From: Adhaeribacter sp.
GTDB taxonomy: Bacteria; Bacteroidota; Bacteroidia; Cytophagales; Hymenobacteraceae
Direction: 5' to 3'
DNA: 7,480 nt
NCBI GenBank assembly: GCA_028288395.1
Contig: JAQBNV010000327.1
Location: forward strand, 1 to 7,480
The notes beneath the pieces were generated by a model. That model made no database searches, had not been told where the DNA came from, and saw only the letters and a list, made by a program, of their open reading frames with translations. Within the stretch, counting starts at the first letter, position 1; each line of letters opens with the position of its first letter. Made by a program: the position numbers and the translations under genes. This document shows, one piece after another, positions 1 through 5,954 of the stretch.

Positions 1-951
1 GGAAATTTATTGTTTTATACCAATGGCATCAATGTCTGGAACCGGAACCACCGGCAAATGCCTAACGGCTATAAATTAATGGGGCACCGCTCGTCCACCC
101 AATCGGCTATTATTGTTCCCAAACCCGGCAGCAGCAACTTCTACTATATTTTTACCACCGACTTGCAATCGCAGGCTTATGGCTTGCGCTATTCACTCGT
201 GGACATGGACCGGCAAAAAGGGATGGGCGATGTAATGGATAAAAACATCTTTAAAACTTCGCCGATTGCCGAAAAAATAACGGCGGTGAAGCACCAGAAT
301 AACCGCGACTACTGGGTGGTGGTACATAAGTGGAATTCCGATGCTTTTGTAGCGTATCTGGTTTCGGAGAAAGGAGTCAGCATCGATCCGGTAACTACCA
401 ATATTGGAACTACCTACAAAGGAAAAGGCAGCGCGGCCATCGGTTGCATGAAAGCCTCCCCGGATGGCAGCAAAATTGGGGTCGCTGTTTGGCGGGATTT
501 TAACCGGTTCGAGGTTTTTGATTTTGACAATGCTACCGGAAAATTATCGAACCGGCTGACCATAGAACCTTACCCCGAAGCTTACGGACTGGAATTTTCG
601 CCGGATGGCAGTAAATTATACGGCACCACCAACGGCATTGCGGGGGTACCGCCCCAACTCTGGCAATTTAATTTAAAGGCCGGCAATAAATTAGCGGTAA
701 ACAGTTCGGCCATTCTTATTGCTACCTCGGCCAGCGATAAAATTGGCGCGCTGCAACTGGCACCCGATGGCAAAATTTACCTGGCCCGCCAGGATCAAAC
801 TTATCTGGGCGTAATTCATTTGCCCAATGCGGGCGGTTGGTCCTGCCGGTACGTAGACCAGGGTGTATCGTTGGGCGAGCGCAAATGCAAGCTAGGATTA
901 CCCAATTTTGTACAAAGCTATTTCAGCCATCTGGGTAAAGGCACCGACTAA
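1..951 (+). CDS. Beta-propeller protein of the gliding-motility/T9SS type B family, 5'-truncated by window edge
   Basis: The frame is open from base 1, so the gene begins upstream; the TTG at 10 is not a credible start because the codons before it (G-N-L) continue the conserved block. The visible N-terminus (LLFYTNGINVWNRNH, then a STQSAIIVPKPGS stretch and YYIFTTD) matches the propeller region found at the front of large Bacteroidota surface proteins annotated as gliding-motility-associated or T9SS type B sorting proteins. Three SPDG/APDG blade motifs lie near residues 150, 197 and 251 of the visible part, and the end carries the family's Y-x-x-x-GVSLG and LGLPNFVQSYF motifs. The reading frame stops eight codons after QSYF, so the Ig-like/PKD modules and the C-terminal sorting domain that normally follow are absent. 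It is probably exported, but its signal peptide would lie outside the window. The exact role is unknown. Family call is fairly sure; function is not. Confidence 0.8.
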   Translation, partial: GNLLFYTNGINVWNRNHRQMPNGYKLMGHRSSTQSAIIVPKPGSSNFYYIFTTDLQSQAYGLRYSLVDMDRQKGMGDVMDKNIFKTSPIAEKITAVKHQNNRDYWVVVHKWNSDAFVAYLVSEKGVSIDPVTTNIGTTYKGKGSAAIGCMKASPDGSKIGVAVWRDFNRFEVFDFDNATGKLSNRLTIEPYPEAYGLEFSPDGSKLYGTTNGIAGVPPQLWQFNLKAGNKLAVNSSAILIATSASDKIGALQLAPDGKIYLARQDQTYLGVIHLPNAGGWSCRYVDQGVSLGERKCKLGLPNFVQSYFSHLGKGTD

Positions 952-1125
952 TGTGTTTAATCAATATACCTGGAACACTATTAGCCTAAATCCCTTAACC
1001 TTTTTCTAAGTTATTAGCTTAATATTGCGCCGGTAAACCGGCTTGCAAGCACATAAAACGACCTTAATTGATTGAGGTTTGGCCATTTATAAATTAATAT
1101 TTAAGGAGTTCAGATAACAAAACAG
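952..1125. other. Spacer between propeller gene and meaB with GC-rich hairpin
   Basis: This 174-nt AT-rich spacer contains no gene I can support. It holds a perfect small hairpin (GCCGG-TAAA-CCGGC, 1029-1042), which overlaps the self-complementary GCTTGCAAGC at 1041-1050. A weaker stem follows at 1061-1078 (ACCTTAA / TTGAGGT with one wobble pair) and runs into TTT. Either could help end transcription of the upstream gene, but neither has a proper T-tract, so I do not call a terminator. An AAGGAG lies at 1103-1108, ahead of meaB. Confidence 0.45.
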
Positions 1126-2106
1126 GTGGTTAAACGCTTTTACGTCGATCAGTATGTAGACCGGATTCTGGCCGGCGACCGGGTGGTATTGAGTCGGGCT
1201 ATTACATTGGTCGAAAGCACGTTACCGGCCGATCAGGAACTCGCCCAGGAAGTAATAAACCGGCTGTTGCCCCAAACCGGCCACTCCGTCCGGTTAGGCA
1301 TCACTGGCCCGCCCGGCGTTGGAAAAAGTACCTTCATCGAAACATTCGGCAATTACCTCATTCAGGAACAAGGCAAAAAAATAGCGGTACTAGCCATCGA
1401 TCCCACCAGCCAGCGTACTGGCGGCAGCATTCTCGGCGATAAAACCCGGATGGCTTCCCTGTCCACGCACCCGGCCGCTTACATCCGACCTTCGCCGGCC
1501 GGCAAGTCGCTGGGCGGCGTTGCCCGCAACACCCGCGAAGCGGTCCTGCTCTGCGAAGCTGCCGGCTTTGAAATTATTATTATCGAAACTGTAGGGGTAG
1601 GCCAATCCGAAACGGCGGTACACAGCATGGTGGATTTTTTCCTGCTTTTACTTTTAGCCGGGGCCGGCGATGAATTGCAAGGCATAAAAAAAGGTATTAT
1701 GGAAATGGCCGATGCCCTGGTAATTAACAAAGCCGATGGCAGCAATATAACCAAAGCAAAACGAGCCCGCGCCGAATACCAGCAAGCCCTGCATTTATTT
1801 CCGCCAACCTCATCAGGTTGGCGCCCGCAGGTAGCGCTTTGTTCGGCGCTCGAAGATACCGGCATCGACGCCGTCTGGCACCTGGTTACGGAGTACCTGA
1901 TGCTAACTAAACAAAATAGCTACTTTACCCGCCAACGCCAGGAACAAAATCTGCACTGGCTGCACCAAACCATTCGTTATGCCCTGGAGGACCGCTTTTT
2001 TTCTCACGAAGTAATCCGGACCAGATTGCCTTTCCTGGAAAAACAAGTAACCAAAGGCCAAATTACCCCTTTTAAAGCCGCTGCCGATTTATTAAAATTA
2101 CTCTAA
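1126..2106 (+). CDS. meaB: MeaB/ArgK-family GTPase, methylmalonyl-CoA mutase-associated
   Basis: This is a SIMIBI-class P-loop GTPase, the G-protein chaperone that loads and protects adenosylcobalamin in methylmalonyl-CoA mutase in the cytoplasm (family knowledge). The whole 326-aa length matches the family. Visible motifs are Walker A GPPGVGKST (residues 61-69), AIDPTSQRTGGSILGDKTRM (90-109), RPSP (121-124), the switch/Walker B region IETVGVGQSET (153-163), the DFFLLLLLAGAGDELQGIK stretch (170-188), G4 motif NKAD (201-204) and G5 SAL (240-242). The C-terminal helices (265-326) resemble the dimerisation arm. No ATG fits the N-terminus: the GTG at 1126 is used because an in-frame TAA sits at 1102-1104 and the family homology begins at VKRFYVDQYVDRILAGDR. 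AAGGAG at 1103-1108 is 17 nt upstream, longer than usual. No mutase subunit is in the window, so the gene stands alone here. Confidence 0.95.
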   Translation: MVKRFYVDQYVDRILAGDRVVLSRAITLVESTLPADQELAQEVINRLLPQTGHSVRLGITGPPGVGKSTFIETFGNYLIQEQGKKIAVLAIDPTSQRTGGSILGDKTRMASLSTHPAAYIRPSPAGKSLGGVARNTREAVLLCEAAGFEIIIIETVGVGQSETAVHSMVDFFLLLLLAGAGDELQGIKKGIMEMADALVINKADGSNITKAKRARAEYQQALHLFPPTSSGWRPQVALCSALEDTGIDAVWHLVTEYLMLTKQNSYFTRQRQEQNLHWLHQTIRYALEDRFFSHEVIRTRLPFLEKQVTKGQITPFKAAADLLKLL

Positions 2107-2267
2107 AACCGGATGGGTTGATACCAAACCTTGCGTACTACCTTCCATAAAATAGTTTTAAAGGCCTAAAAGTATAGGTGCAAGTCATTCCCGATGGGAA
2201 TTTCCTAATCAGATTTAGCAGGCAATATTAAACCGGTTGTTACCAGGCATAAAAAAAGAGAAAAGGC
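2107..2267. other. Convergent spacer between meaB and folB
   Basis: The spacer is 161 nt and I see no gene in it. A short perfect hairpin (ATTCCC-gat-GGGAAT) at 2187-2201 followed by TTTCC could be a weak terminator for meaB, but its T-run is short. The folB terminator fills the right end, and its A-run (2251-2257) faces the meaB transcript after the palindrome AACCGGTT at 2231-2238. Confidence 0.35.
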
Positions 2268-2280
2268 TTACCTTTTCTCT
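2251..2280 (-). terminator. Intrinsic terminator overlapping the folB stop codon
   Basis: On the minus strand a perfect 10-bp stem AGAGAAAAGG / CCTTTTCTCT (arms 2271-2280 and 2257-2266) encloses a TAAG tetraloop, and T-residues follow (2251-2256). The folB stop TAA (2270-2268) is the first three bases of the loop, so the 5' arm encodes the last residues (E-K-R) of FolB. This ends the WD40-divIVA-folB transcript. Confidence 0.85.
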
Positions 2281-2624
2281 CTTAATGTAACTTTAGCCAG
2301 GCGGCAAATACCACCCAATGGCGGATTAAATTTATAGACGTTGATCTTTATCTCTCGTATTAACGGAAATTTCTGGTAAATGCGGTCAATAATCCGATGG
2401 GCTAAATGCTCCAGCAAACGCGCCGCTTTTGTCATTTCTTCCAGCACCAGTTTATAAACAATTTCGTAGTTAACCGTTTGGTGCAAATCATCGGTTTCGG
2501 CGGCAGCGTGTAAATCAGTGTAGATATATAAATCAACTCCGTATTTATTGCCTATCTTTTGCTCCTCGTCGTAAAAACCATGAAAGGCAAAAAACTCCAT
2601 GCCTTCCAGCGCGATTCTTCCCAT
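2268..2624 (-). CDS. folB: Dihydroneopterin aldolase FolB
   Basis: This cytoplasmic enzyme of tetrahydrofolate synthesis converts 7,8-dihydroneopterin to 6-hydroxymethyl-7,8-dihydropterin and glycolaldehyde. The 118-aa length is typical. Aligned by eye with the well-studied Staphylococcus aureus enzyme (E22, Y54, E74, K100), all four key residues appear to be present: E21 in FHGFYDEEQKIG, Y53 in VNYEIVYKLV, E72 in LLEHLAHRI and K98 in NVYKFNPPLGG. The start ATG lies 8 nt after the divIVA stop, so the gene is almost certainly the last one of that operon and probably translated by coupling. Its stop codon lies inside the operon terminator loop. The link to the two upstream genes is positional; no biochemical link is evident. 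Confidence 0.95.
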   Translation of the reverse strand: MGRIALEGMEFFAFHGFYDEEQKIGNKYGVDLYIYTDLHAAAETDDLHQTVNYEIVYKLVLEEMTKAARLLEHLAHRIIDRIYQKFPLIREIKINVYKFNPPLGGICRLAKVTLREKR

Positions 2625-2632
2625 GTCAGCGC

Positions 2633-3604
2633 TTATTCGAAATCGTCGAAAAAAGAACCACCCGCTAAAGCTTTTTCTCTAACCGGCCGGGCACTGTGCG
2701 AAAAAGCACCGGGCTGCGGCTGGGTATTAGGCGGCTGAATTTCCGGGGTTTCTGGTTGTACCGGCTGAATATCCGGCATGGGCCGCTCAATCCGATCCGG
2801 CGCTATTTCGGGGATATCAGGGCGTGGGCGTTCTATTTCGGGGCTTGGCACATTGGGTACCGGCGTTTGCGGCGAAGGCACTTCCGGTTGAATAGGTTGA
2901 ATGGGCTGGATGGGCTCTATGGAAGCCTTAACGGCTACCGGCGGCGCAACAGCCGGCTCTCTATTAAAAACCTCAATGGGAGCCGGTGCCGTAAAGGCCG
3001 ACGGAATATCCTGAAATACTTTATCCAGGTCTTCGCGCTTCACTCTAATATTGGCGGCCTTGGCCAGAATACTCGAAAGTGTCGGGCGGGGCTTGGCTTT
3101 GTTCTTTTCTACTTTCTCCAGGGCATCGGTAGCCAGGTTGCTCAAATCGCGCAGCAAAGTATCTAAATAGCTTTCCAGGCGCTGATGCTCCTGCTCCAGG
3201 CCTTTTACTTCATGTTGCATTTCCGAAACAGCTTTATCTGACTGGCTATAGGCGTCTTCAATAATATTGCGGGCTTTTAACCGGGCATCATTCAACAACT
3301 GTTCTGATTTGAGCTGCGCCTCTCTTACCTGTAAGGTCGCTTCTTTCGTAGCTTGCTCCAGCATGTTATTGCCGGTATCCTCGGCTGTTTTAAGGGTGCG
3401 GTAAAGCGTAGATTCCACCTCCTTCATTTTTTGCACATCCTTGGTAGTCATTTCTAACTTAAATCGTAACTCCTTATTTTCATCCTGCAACTTTTCCCAT
3501 TGTTGCGACAAAGTGAGCAAAAAAGCATTCACTTCATCTTTATCTAAACCCCTGAAAGCTTTTTCAAAGGTTTTTTGCCGAATCTCTAATGGTGTTATTT
3601 TCAT
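2633..3604 (-). CDS. DivIVA-domain coiled-coil protein with proline-rich tail
   Basis: The first 30 residues (MKITPLEIRQKTFEKAFRGLD, then KDEVNAFLL) match the DivIVA N-terminal membrane-sensing domain, including the FRG-x-D-x-DEV-x-x-FL signature. A long, charged, heptad-rich coiled coil follows (about 30-165). A short basic linker (169-192) leads to a low-complexity proline-rich tail (about 206-300) with IQP triplets (232-240) and two IERP-(R/M)-PDI copies (257-264, 272-279). The protein ends in GGSFFDDFE. DivIVA proteins bind curved membrane at poles or division sites and recruit partners (family knowledge); recruitment here is inference. No signal peptide or membrane helix is seen. The start is fixed by the domain's conserved first residues and lies 41 nt inside the end of the WD40 gene, which suggests translational coupling. 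The 323-aa length exceeds that of classic DivIVA because of the tail. Confidence 0.9.
   Translation of the reverse strand: MKITPLEIRQKTFEKAFRGLDKDEVNAFLLTLSQQWEKLQDENKELRFKLEMTTKDVQKMKEVESTLYRTLKTAEDTGNNMLEQATKEATLQVREAQLKSEQLLNDARLKARNIIEDAYSQSDKAVSEMQHEVKGLEQEHQRLESYLDTLLRDLSNLATDALEKVEKNKAKPRPTLSSILAKAANIRVKREDLDKVFQDIPSAFTAPAPIEVFNREPAVAPPVAVKASIEPIQPIQPIQPEVPSPQTPVPNVPSPEIERPRPDIPEIAPDRIERPMPDIQPVQPETPEIQPPNTQPQPGAFSHSARPVREKALAGGSFFDDFE
2885..2911 (-). repeat. In-frame 9-bp tandem repeat encoding IQP x3
   Basis: Three adjacent 9-bp units within the DivIVA-domain gene encode Ile-Gln-Pro three times (residues 232-240). The units differ at third codon positions (for example ATC CAG CCC, ATT CAA CCT), so selection on the peptide, or an older duplication, is more likely than a recent slippage event. 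Confidence 0.8.
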
Positions 3605-4532
3605 ACCTCAAACTAAAATTTAATTCCCAAACCGAAATAGTACGATCATCGCTACACGAAACTAACGAATTTACCCGAGCCGGCCAAAATAATTTATTCA
3701 CCGAAGTGCCGTGGCCGGCATGGCGTGCTTTATCAATTACTTTAAGCAAACGGAACGTGCGGGCATCCCATATTTTTATCGACTTATCCATGCTTCCGGT
3801 CGCAAAATACTGACCATCAGGACTAAATACCAGATTATTAATGGTAAATAAATGCGCAATAATGGAGGTATGCTCCTGGTAACCGTCCTGCGGCAGCCAC
3901 ACTTTTAAGTGTGCGTCCCGGCTGCCACTTAATAAATATTCTCCGTCGGGACTGTAAGCCACCGTGAAAACTGAATTCTGATGCGCCCGGAATTCGTGCT
4001 TCAGGGCCAGCGTGTCGGCTTCCAGAATCCGGATAAAATGGTCGCTGTAACCAACGGCCAGTTCGTTGCGGGCTGCATTATAGGCAATGCACCGGACACT
4101 TTTAGGAGCATATTGCCGCATCTGCAATACGTTAAACTCACGGCTATCCAGCATAAACAGGCTGCCATCGGCAGCGCCTACGTAAATTTTCTGCAGCCCG
4201 GGCGCATAGGCGATATCAAAAAAAGCGCCGCCGCCCAGGGCCACGGATTTTACTATTTTTTTACCCGGTACATCCAATACCTGCAAGCCATTCTGGTTAT
4301 GCCCCACCACCAGCAATTTCTGTTCAGGCAACCAGCGCAAAGCATAAACCGAAGTTGAAACACGAGCGACCAATTCGCCCTCACCGGGATTTTCCAGGTC
4401 CCAGGCCACTACCATGCCATCGCCGGCAGCCGAATAAAATATAGCGGGCTGCCCCCCCTGCTCCAATGTATAAACACAATCCTGGTGACCGGTTAAAGTA
4501 GCAACTTTCTGAACCTGAATAGAACTGGCCAT
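3564..4532 (-). CDS. Cytoplasmic seven-bladed WD40 repeat protein
   Basis: The 322-residue protein can be divided into seven WD40 blades, each about 30-40 residues ending near W-D or an equivalent: 15-45 (GH...WD), 58-87, 100-129, 142-171, 183-212 (AH...VW), 226-256 (AH...WD) and 273-302 (GH...VW). Blades 5 and 6 carry clear YSPDG/FSPDG turns followed by SGSRD and TGSMD. This gives one closed propeller, normally a protein-interaction scaffold without enzymatic activity. No signal peptide is seen, so it should be cytoplasmic. The last about 20 residues lie beyond the propeller, and the final 13 codons overlap the start of the DivIVA-domain gene. It is the first gene of the WD40-divIVA-folB operon and is divergent from the PPTase gene. 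The partner is unknown; the DivIVA-domain neighbour is an obvious candidate by context only. Confidence 0.88.
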   Translation of the reverse strand: MASSIQVQKVATLTGHQDCVYTLEQGGQPAIFYSAAGDGMVVAWDLENPGEGELVARVSTSVYALRWLPEQKLLVVGHNQNGLQVLDVPGKKIVKSVALGGGAFFDIAYAPGLQKIYVGAADGSLFMLDSREFNVLQMRQYAPKSVRCIAYNAARNELAVGYSDHFIRILEADTLALKHEFRAHQNSVFTVAYSPDGEYLLSGSRDAHLKVWLPQDGYQEHTSIIAHLFTINNLVFSPDGQYFATGSMDKSIKIWDARTFRLLKVIDKARHAGHGTSVNKLFWPARVNSLVSCSDDRTISVWELNFSLRYENNTIRDSAKNL

Positions 4533-4659
4533 AAATTATATAACTTTTGAAATTATTTCCGAATTAAAATTAAGGGATTAACTTAAAAGAAGTGCAATAT
4601 TTACCGGATTGGCAGCATTTTAAATTAGTAGGCCGGCTGCCTCGGCTATTAAACCCACT
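4533..4659. promoter_or_regulatory. Divergent intergenic region, WD40 operon / PPTase operon
   Basis: This 127-nt AT-rich region must hold the promoters of both divergent operons. For the minus strand, a TAATTTTA at 4572-4565 resembles the Bacteroidota -7 element (TAnnTTTG, one mismatch), with a TTG 22 nt upstream (4597-4595). For the plus strand only a near-miss is seen (TAACTTTTG, 4539-4549 region). Neither start has a Shine-Dalgarno sequence. The region is assigned by position; the motif matches are weak. Confidence 0.4.
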
Positions 4660-5316
4660 ATGGCACTGTTGGAAATACGGGAAATAAACCCCGCAACGTA
4701 TTTAGGCTTTTGGGAAATTACCGAACCCCAGGAAACCCTGCAGCACCTTTTACAAACTGCCGCGGGAAATTGCCTGACGGTACCGGCTTTTACCAGCGCT
4801 ACCCGCCAGCGCCAATGGTTAAGCAGCCGTTTGCTGGCTTATACCTTGCTGCAAAAATTTACCGATATACCAGTTGCTTTACAAAGCACTAGCAACGGAA
4901 AACCGGTATTCGCCAATGATGCTTACCAGGTTTCGCTTACCCACAGCCGGGAGTTGGCCGGTGCTATTATTTCGAAGCACCATAAAGTTGGCATAGATAT
5001 TGAAATTATCAGCCCGAAAGTATTGCGGGTAGCCGATAAATTTATGACTCCGACCGAAAGCGCCGATGCAGGCGGTGAAGTGGAGAAAACGTTGATATAC
5101 TGGAGTGCCAAAGAAACGCTGTATAAATTATATAGTAAACGGCAACTGACTTTTAAGGAACATATACAAATAGCCCCTTTCTGCCAGGCACAACCCGGCA
5201 CCCTGAATACCTGCATTAAAACACCTGAATTTACGGCCGACTACCAGGTTTATTACGAAAAAATGAACGACTATATTCTAACTTACGGACTGGCCCCCGC
5301 AACCGAAAACATCTAA
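4660..5316 (+). CDS. Sfp-type 4'-phosphopantetheinyl transferase
   Basis: This cytoplasmic enzyme transfers the 4'-phosphopantetheine arm from CoA to a serine of acyl- or peptidyl-carrier proteins. The motifs are in the family order and spacing: NGKPVF (79-84), VSLTHS with the conserved His (91-96), GIDIE with Mg-binding D113 and E115 (111-115) and WSAKETLYK (148-156) with E152 and K156. The 218-aa length fits the Sfp/Gsp group rather than the shorter AcpS type, but substrate range (fatty acid ACP, polyketide/NRPS carriers, or both) cannot be told from sequence. The ATG at 4660 gives a normal N-terminus, with no Shine-Dalgarno sequence before it. Only 5 nt separate its stop from the next gene, so the two are likely co-transcribed. 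No carrier protein or synthase gene is nearby. Confidence 0.92.
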   Translation: MALLEIREINPATYLGFWEITEPQETLQHLLQTAAGNCLTVPAFTSATRQRQWLSSRLLAYTLLQKFTDIPVALQSTSNGKPVFANDAYQVSLTHSRELAGAIISKHHKVGIDIEIISPKVLRVADKFMTPTESADAGGEVEKTLIYWSAKETLYKLYSKRQLTFKEHIQIAPFCQAQPGTLNTCIKTPEFTADYQVYYEKMNDYILTYGLAPATENI

Positions 5317-5321
5317 AAACC

Positions 5322-5882
5322 ATGAAATACTTTATACTGTTTTTTTTAACCATTGCTTTCTCCGGCACCGCGCTGGCGCAGGGCGGCCTGCAGATTGGCC
5401 AACCTATAAAAGACTTTGCCGTGCTGGCTAATTATTCATCAACTAAAGCAATGGTAGTGGTATTTATGAACCGGAGTTGCCCCAACTCACGGCTTTACGA
5501 AAACCGGTTGAGCAGCCTGTCCGGGGAGTATGCCTCCAAGGGTGTTACGTTTTTATTTATTAACTCCACCATCAGCATGGAAGGCAGCGGAGATCCTACT
5601 ACCAATGTTCCGGCAGGCAACGATAAATTAAAGCTTTTGCCCGACGACGGCCAGAAAATAAGCCAACAGTTTGGCGGCACCAAAACCCCCGAAGCGTTTG
5701 TGCTGCAAAACGTAAACGGCAGCTTTATTTTGAAATACAAAGGCGCCATCGATGATAATCCGCAGTTGGAAAGCTCGGTAAAAGAACCCTACCTGCGCCA
5801 GGCCATAGATGCCGTAATGGCGAATCGGGCTGTACCAGTACCTGAGAAAAGAGCGCTCGGCTGTATGATAAAACGGTTTTAA
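5322..5882 (+). CDS. Exported thioredoxin-fold (redoxin/TlpA-like) protein
   Basis: Residues 1-19 form a signal peptide: a short basic start, a hydrophobic core (FILFFLTIAFSG) and a TALA-Q type I cleavage site, so the mature protein should be periplasmic or extracytoplasmic. The rest has the thioredoxin-like pattern: strand AMVVVFMN, active-site region RSCPNS with C53, strand VTFLFINS, a cis-proline segment FGGTKTPEAFVL (P123), then KYKGAIDDN and PYLRQAID. A second cysteine lies near the very end in ALGCMIKRF (C181). The site has CPNS instead of CxxC, so it resembles the AhpC/TSA-like redoxin group with the C-terminal GC-x-IK motif rather than a classic TlpA reductase. Its substrate is unknown. 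It is second in the operon with the PPTase and is followed directly by a strong terminator. Confidence 0.82.
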   Translation: MKYFILFFLTIAFSGTALAQGGLQIGQPIKDFAVLANYSSTKAMVVVFMNRSCPNSRLYENRLSSLSGEYASKGVTFLFINSTISMEGSGDPTTNVPAGNDKLKLLPDDGQKISQQFGGTKTPEAFVLQNVNGSFILKYKGAIDDNPQLESSVKEPYLRQAIDAVMANRAVPVPEKRALGCMIKRF

Positions 5883-5944
5883 ATAATAGCTAAAACAATA
5901 GAGGCCGCTAAAATATTAGCGGCCTCTTTTGTTTTAGCTATTAT
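5883..5944. terminator. Long bidirectional hairpin terminator
   Basis: Arms 5883-5911 and 5916-5944 are 29 nt each, pair with only one mismatch (T5899/T5928) and enclose an AATA loop. The GC-rich core GAGGCCGC / GCGGCCTC is flanked by TTTTGTTTT on the plus strand and TATTGTTTT on the minus strand, so it can stop both converging transcripts. It begins right after the redoxin stop and ends 10 nt from the stop of the minus-strand gene. Confidence 0.9.
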
Positions 5945-5954
5945 ACGCTTTCCG

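Noticed and set aside
1029..1042. GCCGG-TAAA-CCGGC hairpin as terminator of the propeller gene
   Set aside because: No T-tract follows; it could equally be an operator half-site pair or chance.
1072..1102. Possible promoter of meaB (TTG, 20 nt, TAATATTT)
   Set aside because: The -7 box matches only four of six fixed positions and would place the transcript start on the AAGGAG, leaving almost no leader.
1479..1865. 128-codon open frame on the minus strand
   Set aside because: Antisense to the highly conserved core of meaB; its Ser/Pro/Ala-rich product shows no domain.
2187..2203. Hairpin ATTCCC-gat-GGGAAT after meaB as a terminator
   Set aside because: The stem is short and is followed by only a few T residues; it is noted in the spacer entry but not called.
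2696..3166. 156-codon open frame on the plus strand
   Set aside because: It is antisense to the coiled-coil/proline-rich DivIVA gene; its Arg/Leu/Gly/Tyr-rich translation is what proline-rich codons give in reverse, and no family is recognisable.
3981..4358. 125-codon open frame on the plus strand
   Set aside because: Antisense to the WD40 gene, whose blades are continuous across it.
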